A stretch of 57,170 bases of DNA from Bradyrhizobium sp. YR681 (lineage in GTDB: Bacteria; Pseudomonadota; Alphaproteobacteria; Rhizobiales; Xanthobacteraceae), in contig NZ_AKIY01000331.1 of assembly GCF_000282615.1 (NCBI RefSeq), positions 1 through 57,170 on the forward strand. Reading direction: 5' to 3'. The first letter of the stretch is position 1; the number at the start of each line of letters is the position of its first letter. This document shows, piece by piece, positions 34,850 to 46,259 of the stretch. A program made the position numbers and the translations under genes. The notes under the pieces are model-generated. The model saw only the letters and a program-made list of their open reading frames with translations. It did not search any database and was not told the origin of the DNA.

Positions 34850-37690
<2,841 letters not shown>

Positions 37691-38044
37691 GCCTAGTTCC
37701 TGTGTTCGCGATTCAACCGCGTTGCAGCCAAGAAGTTGTCACCCGCCTGCCTATCAACTCACCGTGACGCCTGATGGCGCCAGAGCCCGGACTGCGGGGG
37801 GTCATCCGCCATATGGGTGGGAATTGAGCCAGTCTGGGTTCAACGGCCAAAAACGCAGCAAAATAAACGCCATCGCCATGGTCGCGACCGGGCAGAGATA
37901 TGGCCCGGTCAGGGCCTTGTCAACGGCGGGCGCATTGCGGCTAATTCATCATTTTGACAGACTTTTCGCGTTGCCAAGCCCCCCTGAATTGGGCGAGTGT
38001 CCGCCCCGCTCGAGCAGCCCCCTGCTTCAACAAAAGGATTTTCC
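37691..38044. other. divergent intergenic region, secA / PPIase
   Basis: A 354-bp gap with no gene. A hairpin with 7-bp arms (ACCGGGC / GCCCGGT, 37887-37909) is visible, and a consensus-like TTGACA at 37954-37959 points to the PPIase gene, but no convincing -10 follows at the right distance. I did not recognise a SecM-like leader peptide in front of secA. Confidence 0.4.
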
Positions 38045-38953
38045 ATGACCACCTCGTTCCCGGTAACCAAAACCGGCCTGCGCTTCGGCCTCGCCACCGC
38101 CCTCGTGGGCTGCCTTGCGCTGGCGCTGATCGCGGGTCCCGGCCGGGCTGCCGAAGATCCGGTCCTGGCGAAGGTCAATGGCGCTGAAATCAAGAAAAGC
38201 GACGTGGCCATGGCCGAGGAGGAACTCGGACCGAGCCTCGCCCAGATGGACCCGGCGACCAAGGACGAGAACGTCCTGTCGTTCCTGATCGACATGAAGA
38301 TCGTCTCCAAGGCCGCCGAGGACAAGAAGGTCGCCGACGGCGAAGAGTTCAAGAAGCGCATGGCGTTCGCCCGCAACCGGCTTCTGATGGACAGCCTGCT
38401 CGCCCAGGAGGGCAAGGCGGCGACGACCCCGGATGCCATGAAGAAGGTCTATGAGGAGGCCTCCAAGCAAATCACCGGCGAGCAGGAAGTGCGCGCCCGC
38501 CACATCCTGGTCGAGACCGAGGACGAGGCCAAGGCGGTGAAGGCCGAGCTCGACAAGGGCGCCGATTTCGCCGAGCTGGCCAAGAAGAAGTCCAAGGATC
38601 CGGGCTCCGCCGACGGCGGCGACCTCGGCTTCTTCACCAAGGAGCAGATGGTGCCGGAATTCTCGGCCGTGGCCTTCGCGCTGGAGCCGGGCAAGATCTC
38701 CGACCCCGTGAAGTCGCAGTTCGGCTGGCACATCATCAAGGTCGAGGAAAAGCGCAATCGCAAGGCGCCTGATTTCGAGCAGGTCAAGGCCCAGATCGAG
38801 CAGTACGTCACCCGCAAGGCCCAGGCCGACTACGTCGCCAAGCTGCGCACGGAAGCCAAGGTCGAGCGGCTGGACCAGCCGGCGGCGGACGCCAAGCCGG
38901 CCGATGCGGCCAAGCCCTCCGACAGCAAGATGGCGCCGCCTGCGAAGAAGTAA
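38045..38953 (+). CDS. periplasmic PpiC-type peptidyl-prolyl isomerase
   Basis: A 302-residue parvulin-type foldase. Start ATG 38045 with AAGGA upstream; signal peptide residues 1-35 (cut near GRAAED). A SurA/PrsA-like chaperone part (about 40-140) precedes the rotamase domain (about 146-240) with the motifs VRARHILVETEDEA, GGDLGFFTKEQMVPEF and SQFGWHIIKV. The tail is Ala/Pro/Lys-rich. It helps fold exported proteins, fitting its position next to secA. Confidence 0.94.
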   Translation: MTTSFPVTKTGLRFGLATALVGCLALALIAGPGRAAEDPVLAKVNGAEIKKSDVAMAEEELGPSLAQMDPATKDENVLSFLIDMKIVSKAAEDKKVADGEEFKKRMAFARNRLLMDSLLAQEGKAATTPDAMKKVYEEASKQITGEQEVRARHILVETEDEAKAVKAELDKGADFAELAKKKSKDPGSADGGDLGFFTKEQMVPEFSAVAFALEPGKISDPVKSQFGWHIIKVEEKRNRKAPDFEQVKAQIEQYVTRKAQADYVAKLRTEAKVERLDQPAADAKPADAAKPSDSKMAPPAKK

Positions 38954-39054
38954 GAATTCGCTGTCACTTCGGTGACGCCAAGAGTATCTAAGCATCGCAA
39001 TGGCCGGGCATCGCCCGGCCATCTGCATATTCAGACCCCATCAAGGCGCCCTCG

Positions 39055-40296
39055 ATGTCCTCCTCCGTCTCCCCGCTCGCCCCGACAAACGTTCCCGACA
39101 TGCCCACCATTGCGGGCATCCGTCTCGCGACCGCCGAGGCCGGCATCCGCTACAAGAACCGCACCGATGTGCTGCTGGCAGTGATGGACAAGGGCACTGC
39201 CGTTGCCGGCGTCTTCACCAAATCGAAGTGCCCGTCGGCGCCGGTCGAATGGTGCCGTGCAAAATTGAAGGGCGGCAAGGCCCGCGCGCTCGTCGTCAAT
39301 TCCGGCAACGCCAACGCCTTCACCGGCAAGACCGGCCGCGGCTCCACCGCGCTGACCGCCAAGATCGCGGCCAAGGCGGTCGGGTGCAGCGAGAGCGAGA
39401 TTTTCCTGGCCTCGACCGGCGTGATCGGCGAGCCGCTGGACGCGACCAAATTCGACGGCGTGCTCGGCCGTCTGGCTGAATCCGCCGAGCCCGGCGACTA
39501 TCTCGCCGCGGCCAAGGCGATCATGACCACCGACACCTTCCCAAAGGTCGCAACCGCGACCGTCAAGCTCGGCAAGGCCAAGGTCACCATCAACGGCATG
39601 GCCAAGGGCGCCGGCATGATCGCGCCCGACATGGCGACGATGCTGTCCTTCATCTTCACCGACGCGCCGATCGCCCCCGCCGCGCTCCAGGCCCTGCTCA
39701 AGGCCGGCGTCGAGGACACGTTCAACGCGGTCACGATCGATGGCGACACCTCGACCTCGGACACGCTGCTGGCCTTCGCGACGGGCGCCGCCGCCGAGCA
39801 TGGCGCGCCGAAAATTAGCCGGGCCGGCGATCCGCGCCTGAAAGCCTTCGTCAAAGCCTTCAACCAGGTGCTCGCCAACCTCTCCGAGCAGGTCGCCCGC
39901 GACGGCGAAGGCGCCCGAAAGCTGGTCGAGATCACCGTCGAGGGCGCCAAGACCAAGGCCTCGGCACGCAAGATCGCGATGTCGATCGCCAACTCGCCGC
40001 TGGTCAAGACCGCGATCGCCGGAGAGGACGCCAATTGGGGCCGCGTGGTGATGGCGGTCGGCAAGGCCGGCGAGCCCGCCGATCGCGACAAGCTCTCGAT
40101 CTCGTTCAACGGCATCCGCGTCGCCAAGAGCGGCGCACGCGATCCGTCCTACGATGAAGCGCAGGTGTCGGAAGCGATGAAGGCGCCGGAGATCGCAATC
40201 AAGGTCTCGCTCGGCCTCGGCAAGGGCCGCGACCGCGTGCTGACCTGCGACCTCACGAAGGAATATGTGGCGATCAACGGGGATTACCGGTCGTAG
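39055..40296 (+). CDS. argJ: bifunctional ornithine acetyltransferase/N-acetylglutamate synthase
   Basis: A 413-residue arginine-biosynthesis enzyme that transfers the acetyl group from N-acetylornithine to glutamate. It is made as a precursor that cleaves itself before Thr195 in GMIAPDMATMLSF; the motif is intact. Other family segments: VNSGNANAFTG and EDANWGRVVMAVG near residues 323-335. The C-terminus ends in NGDYRS as usual. Follows the PPIase gene after about 100 bp. Confidence 0.97.
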   Translation: MSSSVSPLAPTNVPDMPTIAGIRLATAEAGIRYKNRTDVLLAVMDKGTAVAGVFTKSKCPSAPVEWCRAKLKGGKARALVVNSGNANAFTGKTGRGSTALTAKIAAKAVGCSESEIFLASTGVIGEPLDATKFDGVLGRLAESAEPGDYLAAAKAIMTTDTFPKVATATVKLGKAKVTINGMAKGAGMIAPDMATMLSFIFTDAPIAPAALQALLKAGVEDTFNAVTIDGDTSTSDTLLAFATGAAAEHGAPKISRAGDPRLKAFVKAFNQVLANLSEQVARDGEGARKLVEITVEGAKTKASARKIAMSIANSPLVKTAIAGEDANWGRVVMAVGKAGEPADRDKLSISFNGIRVAKSGARDPSYDEAQVSEAMKAPEIAIKVSLGLGKGRDRVLTCDLTKEYVAINGDYRS

Positions 40297-40307
40297 CTCT
40301 TCTCTCT

Positions 40308-40453
40308 CCGTCATCCTGAGGTGCGAAACGTGCGTTGCGAAGCAGCGCACGTGAAGCCTCGAAGGATGCACGGCCACGCTGCCGCCGTGCAGGGAAAGCC
40401 GGGCTCGTCGCCCTTCGAGGGCCGCTGAAGAAGCGGCCACCTCAGGGTGACGG
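40308..40453. repeat. palindromic repeat (family F), copy 2 (inverted)
   Basis: Complementary in orientation to the copy at 26216-26374: it contains AGCCTCGAAGGATG centrally and GGCCGCTGAAGAAGCGGCC near the right end. The ends CCGTCATCCTGAGGTG and CACCTCAGGGTGACGG form the outer stem. It separates argJ from the convergent TadG-like gene. Confidence 0.8.
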
Positions 40454-40473
40454 GGATAGAACTTCGGTTCAAA

Positions 40474-41805
40474 TCACCCCGCAATCCGCGCGTCCGCGAC
40501 AGCCTTCTTGAACAGCGCGTTCATGGCATCCGAGATGCCTTGCGTCGGGCTCACCTCGAAATACAGGCCCGGCGTGGCACAGCTTTTCATGTTCTGTGCG
40601 ATCTCGCTGTTCGGCGACGGCCCGAACGGTCCCTTGTTGAAGGGGTCGATGTAGCTCATGTACCAGGAATTGGTCGGAAGCTGGAGATAGGTGGTGTAGA
40701 GCACCGCGATCTTGATGCCGCGGCTCTTGATCGTGGTGCAGAGCGAGACGTCGATCGGAGACTGGCAGCGTCCACCGCTCACCGTCGGCTTGGCGCAGCC
40801 GGTGTTGTACTCGTCGGCGACGCCGTCGGAGACGAAGAACAGATATTTCATCGGTGCCGCCGACGTGCCGGCGCCGGGCGCGGCGATTACACTGTTGATC
40901 GCAGGGAAGACCGTGCTGAACTGCGTATCCTTGTCGGCTGTGTAGGCGTCATTGTTGCCGAAGACGCCCATCAGGTCGATACCGCCGGCGGCTGTCTTGG
41001 CGCTCGACAGGCTCGCCGACAGCGAGAACAGTGCGCGCAGGCCGATGGTCTGCGACGAGGCGCCGAAATCGTAGATCGCCATGCGGAACTGGTTCGAATA
41101 GGTTTCGGTGGCGCCGGCGGTGTCCATCAGCGACTGGGTCGCGCTGCGCAACACGTCGATCCGCGTCGTCACGCCGAGCGTCTTGGCGAGGTTGTAGTAG
41201 TTGTTCGCGTCGTTGTAGTCGTGACAGGCGAAGGCGCATTTGTCGGACGTGTTGTTGACCATCTTGGTCACGTCCGCCGGGGTTGCCGCCACGCCCATCG
41301 ACGGCGAATTGTCGAGCAGCAGATAGAAGTCGACATAGAGCGGCATGCTGGCCGTCGAGGTCGACGTCCCGCTCATGGACAGCGCGGTCTTGCCGATCAC
41401 GCCAAGGAACATGGTGTTGATGGTGCCGCTGAACGTGACGGTCGAGGTTACGGCCGAGCCGCTCTTGACCACCGTCGGAGTGACGCTGTTGAGCATGTAG
41501 CCCGTCAGATTGGCGACGTTCGCATTGAAGATGTTCTTTGCGTCGGTGACGCCGACCGCGATCGTACCGTCCGAGGTCATCGAGCCCGCGGCGGCAAACG
41601 CCGGCGAAGCCTTGGCGACCGAGCCGACGCTGGCCGCATCGGCCGCGGCCTGGAGCTTGGACCGGATCTGGGTCGCGCGGGCGTAGTCGACCGCGCAGCC
41701 GACCACAGTGATCAGGGGAACGCAGGAGAATGCGAAGATTACCGCGATATTTCCGCGCCGGTCGCGGGCAAATCGGCGCGTGATGGTGTGAAACGCAGCG
41801 CGCAT
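40474..41805 (-). CDS. TadG-like protein with von Willebrand A domain
   Basis: A 443-residue envelope protein. Residues 13-45 are the TadE/TadG N-terminus (RDRRGNIAVIFAF, one transmembrane span, then DYARATQIRSKLQAAADAA), and residues about 157-440 form a VWA domain with MIDAS motif Asp165-x-Ser167-x-Ser169 (LLLDNSPSM). Four or more Cys residues between 190 and 410 may form disulfides. Such proteins are part of Tad/Flp pilus loci, but no other tad gene is adjacent, so it is an orphan. A weak CtrA-like TTAA-N7-TTAT lies about 50 bp upstream. Confidence 0.85.
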   Translation of the reverse strand: MRAAFHTITRRFARDRRGNIAVIFAFSCVPLITVVGCAVDYARATQIRSKLQAAADAASVGSVAKASPAFAAAGSMTSDGTIAVGVTDAKNIFNANVANLTGYMLNSVTPTVVKSGSAVTSTVTFSGTINTMFLGVIGKTALSMSGTSTSTASMPLYVDFYLLLDNSPSMGVAATPADVTKMVNNTSDKCAFACHDYNDANNYYNLAKTLGVTTRIDVLRSATQSLMDTAGATETYSNQFRMAIYDFGASSQTIGLRALFSLSASLSSAKTAAGGIDLMGVFGNNDAYTADKDTQFSTVFPAINSVIAAPGAGTSAAPMKYLFFVSDGVADEYNTGCAKPTVSGGRCQSPIDVSLCTTIKSRGIKIAVLYTTYLQLPTNSWYMSYIDPFNKGPFGPSPNSEIAQNMKSCATPGLYFEVSPTQGISDAMNALFKKAVADARIAG

Positions 41806-41941
41806 GGGTCGGCCCCCGAAGGTTCAAGCGTTTCCACTCTAGGAACCGTCGATTAAATATGACTTATGGAAACCGTAGAAATGCGGGCCGCAACAGGGTT
41901 AACGAACCGTTGCGGATCATCTTCACCGAGCGACATCATCC

Positions 41942-42352
41942 ATGCCCGATCTCAAACTGACACTGGTGGTGGCCTGCGCGCTGGTCGACGCCGACAAGCG
42001 CGTCCTGATCGCGCAGCGCCCCGAAGGCAAGACGCTGGCCGGCCTCTGGGAATTTCCCGGCGGCAAGTGTGAGCCCGGCGAGCGGCCGGAGCAGAGCCTG
42101 ATCCGCGAGCTCTCCGAGGAGCTCGGCATCATTGTTGCCGAGCCGTGCCTGGCCCCGCTGACCTTTGCGAGCTACGGCTACGAGACGTTTCATCTGCTGA
42201 TGCCGCTCTATATCTGCCGGCGCTGGGAGGGACAGGTCACGCCACGCGAGGGCCAGAACCTCGCCTGGGTCCGCGCCAACAAGCTGCGCGACTACCCGAT
42301 GCCGCCCGCGGACATCCCGCTGATCCCGCATTTGATTGATCTGCTGATGTGA
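41942..42352 (+). CDS. mutT: MutT-type (8-oxo-dGTP) Nudix pyrophosphohydrolase
   Basis: A 136-residue Nudix hydrolase. The Nudix box GGKCEPGERPEQSLIRELSE-ELGI (residues about 37-60) has every conserved Gly, Glu and Arg. The N-terminal LVVACALVDADKRVLIAQRP and C-terminal MPPADIPLI are typical of the MutT subfamily that removes 8-oxo-dGTP. Position downstream of argJ is conserved in related alphaproteobacteria, interrupted here by the TadG-like gene. Confidence 0.92.
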   Translation: MPDLKLTLVVACALVDADKRVLIAQRPEGKTLAGLWEFPGGKCEPGERPEQSLIRELSEELGIIVAEPCLAPLTFASYGYETFHLLMPLYICRRWEGQVTPREGQNLAWVRANKLRDYPMPPADIPLIPHLIDLLM

Positions 42353-42360
42353 GCCCGAGC

Positions 42361-42482
42361 TGTGCGCCGGACGCAGCGCAGCGCTCTTGCGGTGCGCTGC
42401 AGAGCCGGGGCCCATGCTTGCAGCGAACTGGGTCCCGGCTCTGCGCAGCAGCGTAAGAACGCTGCAGCGCGTCCGGGACACG
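42361..42482. repeat. intergenic palindromic repeat (family G)
   Basis: A 122-bp long inverted repeat filling the space between mutT and the convergent methyltransferase gene. Left arm GTGCGCCGGACGCAGCGCAG with AGAGCCGGGGCCCA further in; right arm TGGGTCCCGGCTCT and CTGCAGCGCGTCCGGGACAC. Likely also limits read-through from both sides. Confidence 0.78.
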
Positions 42483-42484
42483 CG

Positions 42485-43333
42485 CTACTCCCTCCCCGCT
42501 TTCTTCACCGCCTCAGCCAGGCTCGCTTTCGCCGACCCCGGCTTCAACGGCTGCTGCTGGCTCGCATGCGGGGCCCAGCCGGAGAGCCAGACAATGTCGA
42601 ACGTGGCGCGGATGCGACCGTCGGCATCGGCAAAACGTTCGGCATAGATTTCGGCCATGCGCAGCAGCGTCGCGCGCCGGCTCGGCGTGCGGCGCCGCTC
42701 GATCAGCACATTGGCCGCACCCATGCGCCTGAGATCCTGCATCAGCGCAAAGGCATTGCCATAGCGCACCACGACGCGGTCGACGTCGGTGACCGGCAGC
42801 GCAAAGCCCGCCCGCTGCAACAGCGCGCCGATATCGCGCAGATCGGCGAACGGCGCGACGCGTGGCGACACCCCGCCCTCGCATTCGGCCTCCGCTGCGG
42901 CAAACGCCTGCCGCAGCTCGGTGAGGCTGTCGCCACCGATCATCGCGGCCAGCAGCAGGCCGTCGGGCTTCAGCGCACGGCGGATTTGCGCGAGCACGCC
43001 CGGCAGGTCGTTGACGAATTGCAGCGCCAGCGCCGAGACGACGAGGTCGCGGCTCTCGGGCGAGAATGGCAGCTTCTCTTCACCGGTTTGACCAAGCGCA
43101 ATCCGCTGAAGTGACGGCAGCCGCACGCGCAGCGTCGCGAGACCCTCGCCGGGCGTCCAGAGATCGGCCGGAGCATGAAACTCCCGCATCACCGCGGCGA
43201 GCCGGTCGGACATGTCCTCGGCCACCCGGTCGAGCAGGAAGGTGACCTCGCCCTGTGCCTGCGCGCGCTGCTGCCGCGCATGCAGCAAGGCGCGATCGAA
43301 CAAGGCGGGCGGGGTTTGCGGGTTCTGGGCCAT
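42485..43333 (-). CDS. SAM-dependent methyltransferase-fold protein, BioC/NDUFAF5-like
   Basis: A 282-residue protein; start ATG 43333 (MAQNPQTPPALFDRALL). The N-terminal FDRALLHARQQRA and FLLDRVAEDMSDRL match the alphaproteobacterial NDUFAF5-like group, whose mitochondrial relative hydroxylates an Arg of complex I. Motif I is unusual: DLWTPGEG instead of a DLGCGxG loop. Downstream VVSALALQFVNDLPGVLAQI and LKPDGLLLAAMIGG are normal. Methyl transfer is therefore doubtful. The gene lies convergent to mutT, divergent from the NIPSNAP gene. Confidence 0.85.
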   Translation of the reverse strand: MAQNPQTPPALFDRALLHARQQRAQAQGEVTFLLDRVAEDMSDRLAAVMREFHAPADLWTPGEGLATLRVRLPSLQRIALGQTGEEKLPFSPESRDLVVSALALQFVNDLPGVLAQIRRALKPDGLLLAAMIGGDSLTELRQAFAAAEAECEGGVSPRVAPFADLRDIGALLQRAGFALPVTDVDRVVVRYGNAFALMQDLRRMGAANVLIERRRTPSRRATLLRMAEIYAERFADADGRIRATFDIVWLSGWAPHASQQQPLKPGSAKASLAEAVKKAGRE

Positions 43334-43471
43334 TCCGCTGGTTACGCCGATCACGGCGGTTCTGGCAATCCACTGCGTGGGGCGCTAGCTTCCCTCATGG
43401 CGGCCGGCATCGGCCTCGCGTTCCAAGCCAACAATCCGCGCCAGATACGCGGCGTGCCGGAGTATCCGACG

Positions 43472-43786
43472 ATGATCACGTGTTACCTGCGATACGAGGT
43501 CTCGCCGGACAAGCTCGCCGAATTTGAGGCTTACGGCAGGATGTGGCTGGAACTACTGCCGAGATTCGGCGGCATCCACCACGGGTACTTCCTGCCGTCG
43601 GAAGGGGCGAGCGACGTCGCGCTGGCGATGTTCAGCTTCCCGAGCTTCGCGGCCTACGAGCAATATCGGAAAGACAGCGCCGAAGATCCGGACGTCCATA
43701 AGGCGATCGCCTTTGCACGGGAAACGCGCTGCTTCCGCCGTTATGAGCGATCGTTCTTCCGGCCCGTGCTCCCGAACGAGCCGTAG
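43472..43786 (+). CDS. NIPSNAP-family protein
   Basis: A 104-residue ferredoxin-like-fold protein; start ATG 43472 (MITCYLRYEVSPDKL) with CGGAG upstream. Segments YGRMWLELLPRFGGIHHGYF and AMFSFPSFAAYEQYRKD are characteristic of the NIPSNAP/DUF family of small dimeric proteins. Function unknown. It ends 4 bp before the comF-like start, suggesting one transcript. Confidence 0.82.
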   Translation: MITCYLRYEVSPDKLAEFEAYGRMWLELLPRFGGIHHGYFLPSEGASDVALAMFSFPSFAAYEQYRKDSAEDPDVHKAIAFARETRCFRRYERSFFRPVLPNEP

Positions 43787-43790
43787 GCCG

Positions 43791-44582
43791 ATGAACGCCG
43801 AGGCATCACGTGCCATTTCGAGCTATCTGCGCGGCGCGCTCGGCACCGGCCGCCACGTGCTGGCGCGCGCGGCACGGCTTGCCCTCGACATTGCGCTGCC
43901 GACCCTGTGCGTGTCCTGCCGTGAGCCGGTCGATGGCGAGGGCGTCTGCGCGGCCTGCTGGGCGCGGCTGTCTTTCATCGAGCGACCCTACTGCCCGCGG
44001 CTCGGCATCCCCTTTGTCTACGATCCCGGCCCCGACACGCTGTCGATGGAGGCGATCGCGAGCCCGCCGGCCTACCAGCGGGCGCGCGCGGCGGTGCGCT
44101 ATGACGACGTCGCGCGCACGCTGGTGCACGCGCTGAAATACCAGGACCGCACCGATCTGGCGCCGGCCATGGGCCGCTGGATGGCGCGCGCGGGCGGCGA
44201 GTTGCTCGCCGGCGCCGACATGCTAATTCCCGTTCCCTTGCATTGGCGCCGGGCCTGGCGCCGCCGCTACAACCAGTCCGGAGCGCTGGCGCGCATCATC
44301 GAGCGGCAGTCCGGCGTGAAAGTGCGGGGCGAGGTGCTGCGCCGGGTGCGCGCTACCGAGCAGCAAATCGGCCTGTCGCGGGCCCAGCGTGCCACCAATG
44401 TGCAGGGCGCATTCCAGGTATCTCCCGACCGGCAGACCGAGGTCCAGGGCCGGCGTATCGTCCTGATCGATGACGTCCTGACCTCGGGCGCGACGCTGGA
44501 TGCCTGCGCGCGGGCCCTGCTCCGCGCCAAGGCGGCCCAGGTCGACGTGCTGGTCTTTGCCCGGGTTGTGGAGGTCAGGTGA
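43791..44582 (+). CDS. ComF-family phosphoribosyltransferase-like protein
   Basis: A 263-residue protein; ATG 43791. An N-terminal double-Cys knuckle CVSCREPVDGEGVCAACW (about residues 40-57) is followed by the PRTase fold with LIPVPLHWRR, RRYNQSGALA, and the PRPP loop IVLIDDVLTSGATLDA near residue 222. ComF helps DNA uptake in competent species; in others the role is unclear. It comes just before grxC. Confidence 0.93.
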   Translation: MNAEASRAISSYLRGALGTGRHVLARAARLALDIALPTLCVSCREPVDGEGVCAACWARLSFIERPYCPRLGIPFVYDPGPDTLSMEAIASPPAYQRARAAVRYDDVARTLVHALKYQDRTDLAPAMGRWMARAGGELLAGADMLIPVPLHWRRAWRRRYNQSGALARIIERQSGVKVRGEVLRRVRATEQQIGLSRAQRATNVQGAFQVSPDRQTEVQGRRIVLIDDVLTSGATLDACARALLRAKAAQVDVLVFARVVEVR

Positions 44583-44629
44583 AGTCCCATATAATTCAAT
44601 GAATTCATGACATGAGAGCGCCAGACAAC

Positions 44630-44905
44630 ATGACCGCCGCTGTCGAGATCTACACCAGGCCGGGCTGCGGCTATTGTTCCGCCGCCAAATCGCTGCTGAC
44701 CCGCAAGAAGGCGACCTTTACGGAGTTCGACATCGCCAAGAACCCGTCCTGGCGCGAGGAGATGTACGACCGCGCCGGCGAGGGCTCGACCTTCCCGCAG
44801 ATCTGGATCGGCGGCACCCATGTCGGCGGCTGCGACGACCTCTACGCGCTCGATCGCGAAGGCAAGCTCGACGCAATGCTCGAAAGCGTGAAGGCGGTAT
44901 CATGA
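44630..44905 (+). CDS. grxC: glutaredoxin 3
   Basis: A 91-residue dithiol glutaredoxin with active site Cys13-Gly-Tyr-Cys16 and the GSH-binding TFPQIWIGGTHVGGCDDL. Start ATG 44630 is favoured over 44612 by family length. The stop overlaps the start of the nitrilase gene (ATGA), so the two are translationally coupled. Confidence 0.96.
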   Translation: MTAAVEIYTRPGCGYCSAAKSLLTRKKATFTEFDIAKNPSWREEMYDRAGEGSTFPQIWIGGTHVGGCDDLYALDREGKLDAMLESVKAVS

Positions 44906-45780
44906 GCGAGAACAAGACCTTCACCGCCGCGATGGTGCAGATGCGCACCGGCCTGTTGCCCGAGCCGAGCCTTGCGCAGGCCACCAAGCTGATCCGGCAG
45001 GCTGCGGCTGATGGCGCCGACTATGTGCAGACGCCCGAAGTCAGCAACATGATGCAGCTGAACCGCACGGCGCTGTTCGAGCATCTCCAGAGCGAAGAGG
45101 ACGATGCCTCGCTGAAAGCGTATCGGGCGCTCGCGGCCGAGCTCAAGATCCACATCCATGTCGGCTCGCTGGCGCTGCGCTTCTCCGACGAGAAGGCGGT
45201 GAACCGCTCCTTCCTGATCGGGCCCGAGGGCAATGTGCTCGCGAGCTACGACAAGATCCACATGTTCGACATCGTGCTGCCGGACGGCGAGAGCTATCGC
45301 GAATCCGCCAATTACCAGCCGGGCGAGACCGCCGTGATCTCCGACCTGCCCTGGGGCCGCGTCGGGCTGACGATCTGCTATGACGTGCGCTTCCCCGCGC
45401 TGTACCGGGCGCTGGCCGAGAGCGGCGCATCCTTCCTCACGGTGCCGTCGGCCTTCACCCGCAAGACCGGTGAGGCGCATTGGCACATCCTGCTGCGCGC
45501 ACGCGCGATCGAGACCGGCTGCTTCGTGTTCGCAGCGGCGCAGGCAGGCACCCATGAAAACAAGCGCGAGACTTTCGGTCACTCGCTGATCATCGACCCC
45601 TGGGGCGAGATCCTCGCCGAGGGCGACGTCGAGCCCGGCATCGTCATGGCCAGGATCGACCCGGCCAAGGTCGAGACCGCCCGCCGCGCGATCCCCTCGC
45701 TCCAGCACGGCCGCCGCTTCGGCGTCGCCGATCCCAAGGCCGGGCCGGATCATCTGCACCTGGTGCGGGGATCGGCATGA
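44902..45780 (+). CDS. carbon-nitrogen hydrolase, Nit1/Nit2-like
   Basis: A 292-residue nitrilase-fold enzyme with the triad Glu46 (TPEVSN), Lys118 (YDKIHMFD) and Cys159 (TICYDVRFP). The MFDIVLPDGESYRES segment is typical of the Nit1/YbeM branch, shown in other organisms to hydrolyse deaminated glutathione. The gene overlaps grxC upstream and the DUF1178 gene downstream by 4 nt each, so a role in glutathione maintenance is attractive. Omega-amidase is the alternative. Confidence 0.92.
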   Translation: MSENKTFTAAMVQMRTGLLPEPSLAQATKLIRQAAADGADYVQTPEVSNMMQLNRTALFEHLQSEEDDASLKAYRALAAELKIHIHVGSLALRFSDEKAVNRSFLIGPEGNVLASYDKIHMFDIVLPDGESYRESANYQPGETAVISDLPWGRVGLTICYDVRFPALYRALAESGASFLTVPSAFTRKTGEAHWHILLRARAIETGCFVFAAAQAGTHENKRETFGHSLIIDPWGEILAEGDVEPGIVMARIDPAKVETARRAIPSLQHGRRFGVADPKAGPDHLHLVRGSA

Positions 45781-46259
45781 TCCGCTACGCGCTTCACTGC
45801 GACCGCAACCACGAATTCGAAAGCTGGTTCCAGAGTTCGTCAGCCTACGATTCGCAGGTGAAGCGCAAGCTGGTGACCTGCCCGATCTGCGGCTCGGCCA
45901 AGGTCGACAAAGCGATCATGGCGCCGCGCATCGTCGGCAAGAAGGGCCGCGGGCGCGCAACCCCGCCGCCGGAGCCCGCCGCGACGCCTGCGCCCGAGGC
46001 CGCACCATCGGGACCGACCTCGCTCCTGATGGCGCAGGAACGCGAACTGCGCGCCAAGCTCAAGGAGCTGAGAGACCACATCGTGAAGAACGCCGACAAT
46101 GTCGGCGAGCGCTTTGCGAACGAAGCCCGCGCGATGCATTACGGCGACAAGGAGCACCGTCCGATCTATGGCGAGGCCTCACCCGACGAGGCGAAGTCGC
46201 TGATCGACGAGGGCATCGAGGTGTCGCCGCTGCCGACGCTGCCGGAAGACCGGAACTAA
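45777..46259 (+). CDS. DUF1178 family zinc-ribbon-like protein
   Basis: A 160-residue protein. The N-terminus MIRYALHCDRNHEFESWFQS and TCPICGS puts Cys8, His12, Cys35 and Cys38 together, resembling an FmdB-type zinc ribbon. A Pro/Ala linker (about 60-85) leads to a helical C-terminal part (FANEARAMHYGDKEHRPIYG). DUF1178 genes are often next to nitrilase/grx genes in alphaproteobacteria. Function unknown. Confidence 0.92.
   Translation: MIRYALHCDRNHEFESWFQSSSAYDSQVKRKLVTCPICGSAKVDKAIMAPRIVGKKGRGRATPPPEPAATPAPEAAPSGPTSLLMAQERELRAKLKELRDHIVKNADNVGERFANEARAMHYGDKEHRPIYGEASPDEAKSLIDEGIEVSPLPTLPEDRN

Noticed and set aside
37954..37982. Sigma-70 promoter for the PPIase gene starting from TTGACA
   Set aside because: The -35 is good but no acceptable -10 is found 16-18 bp downstream.
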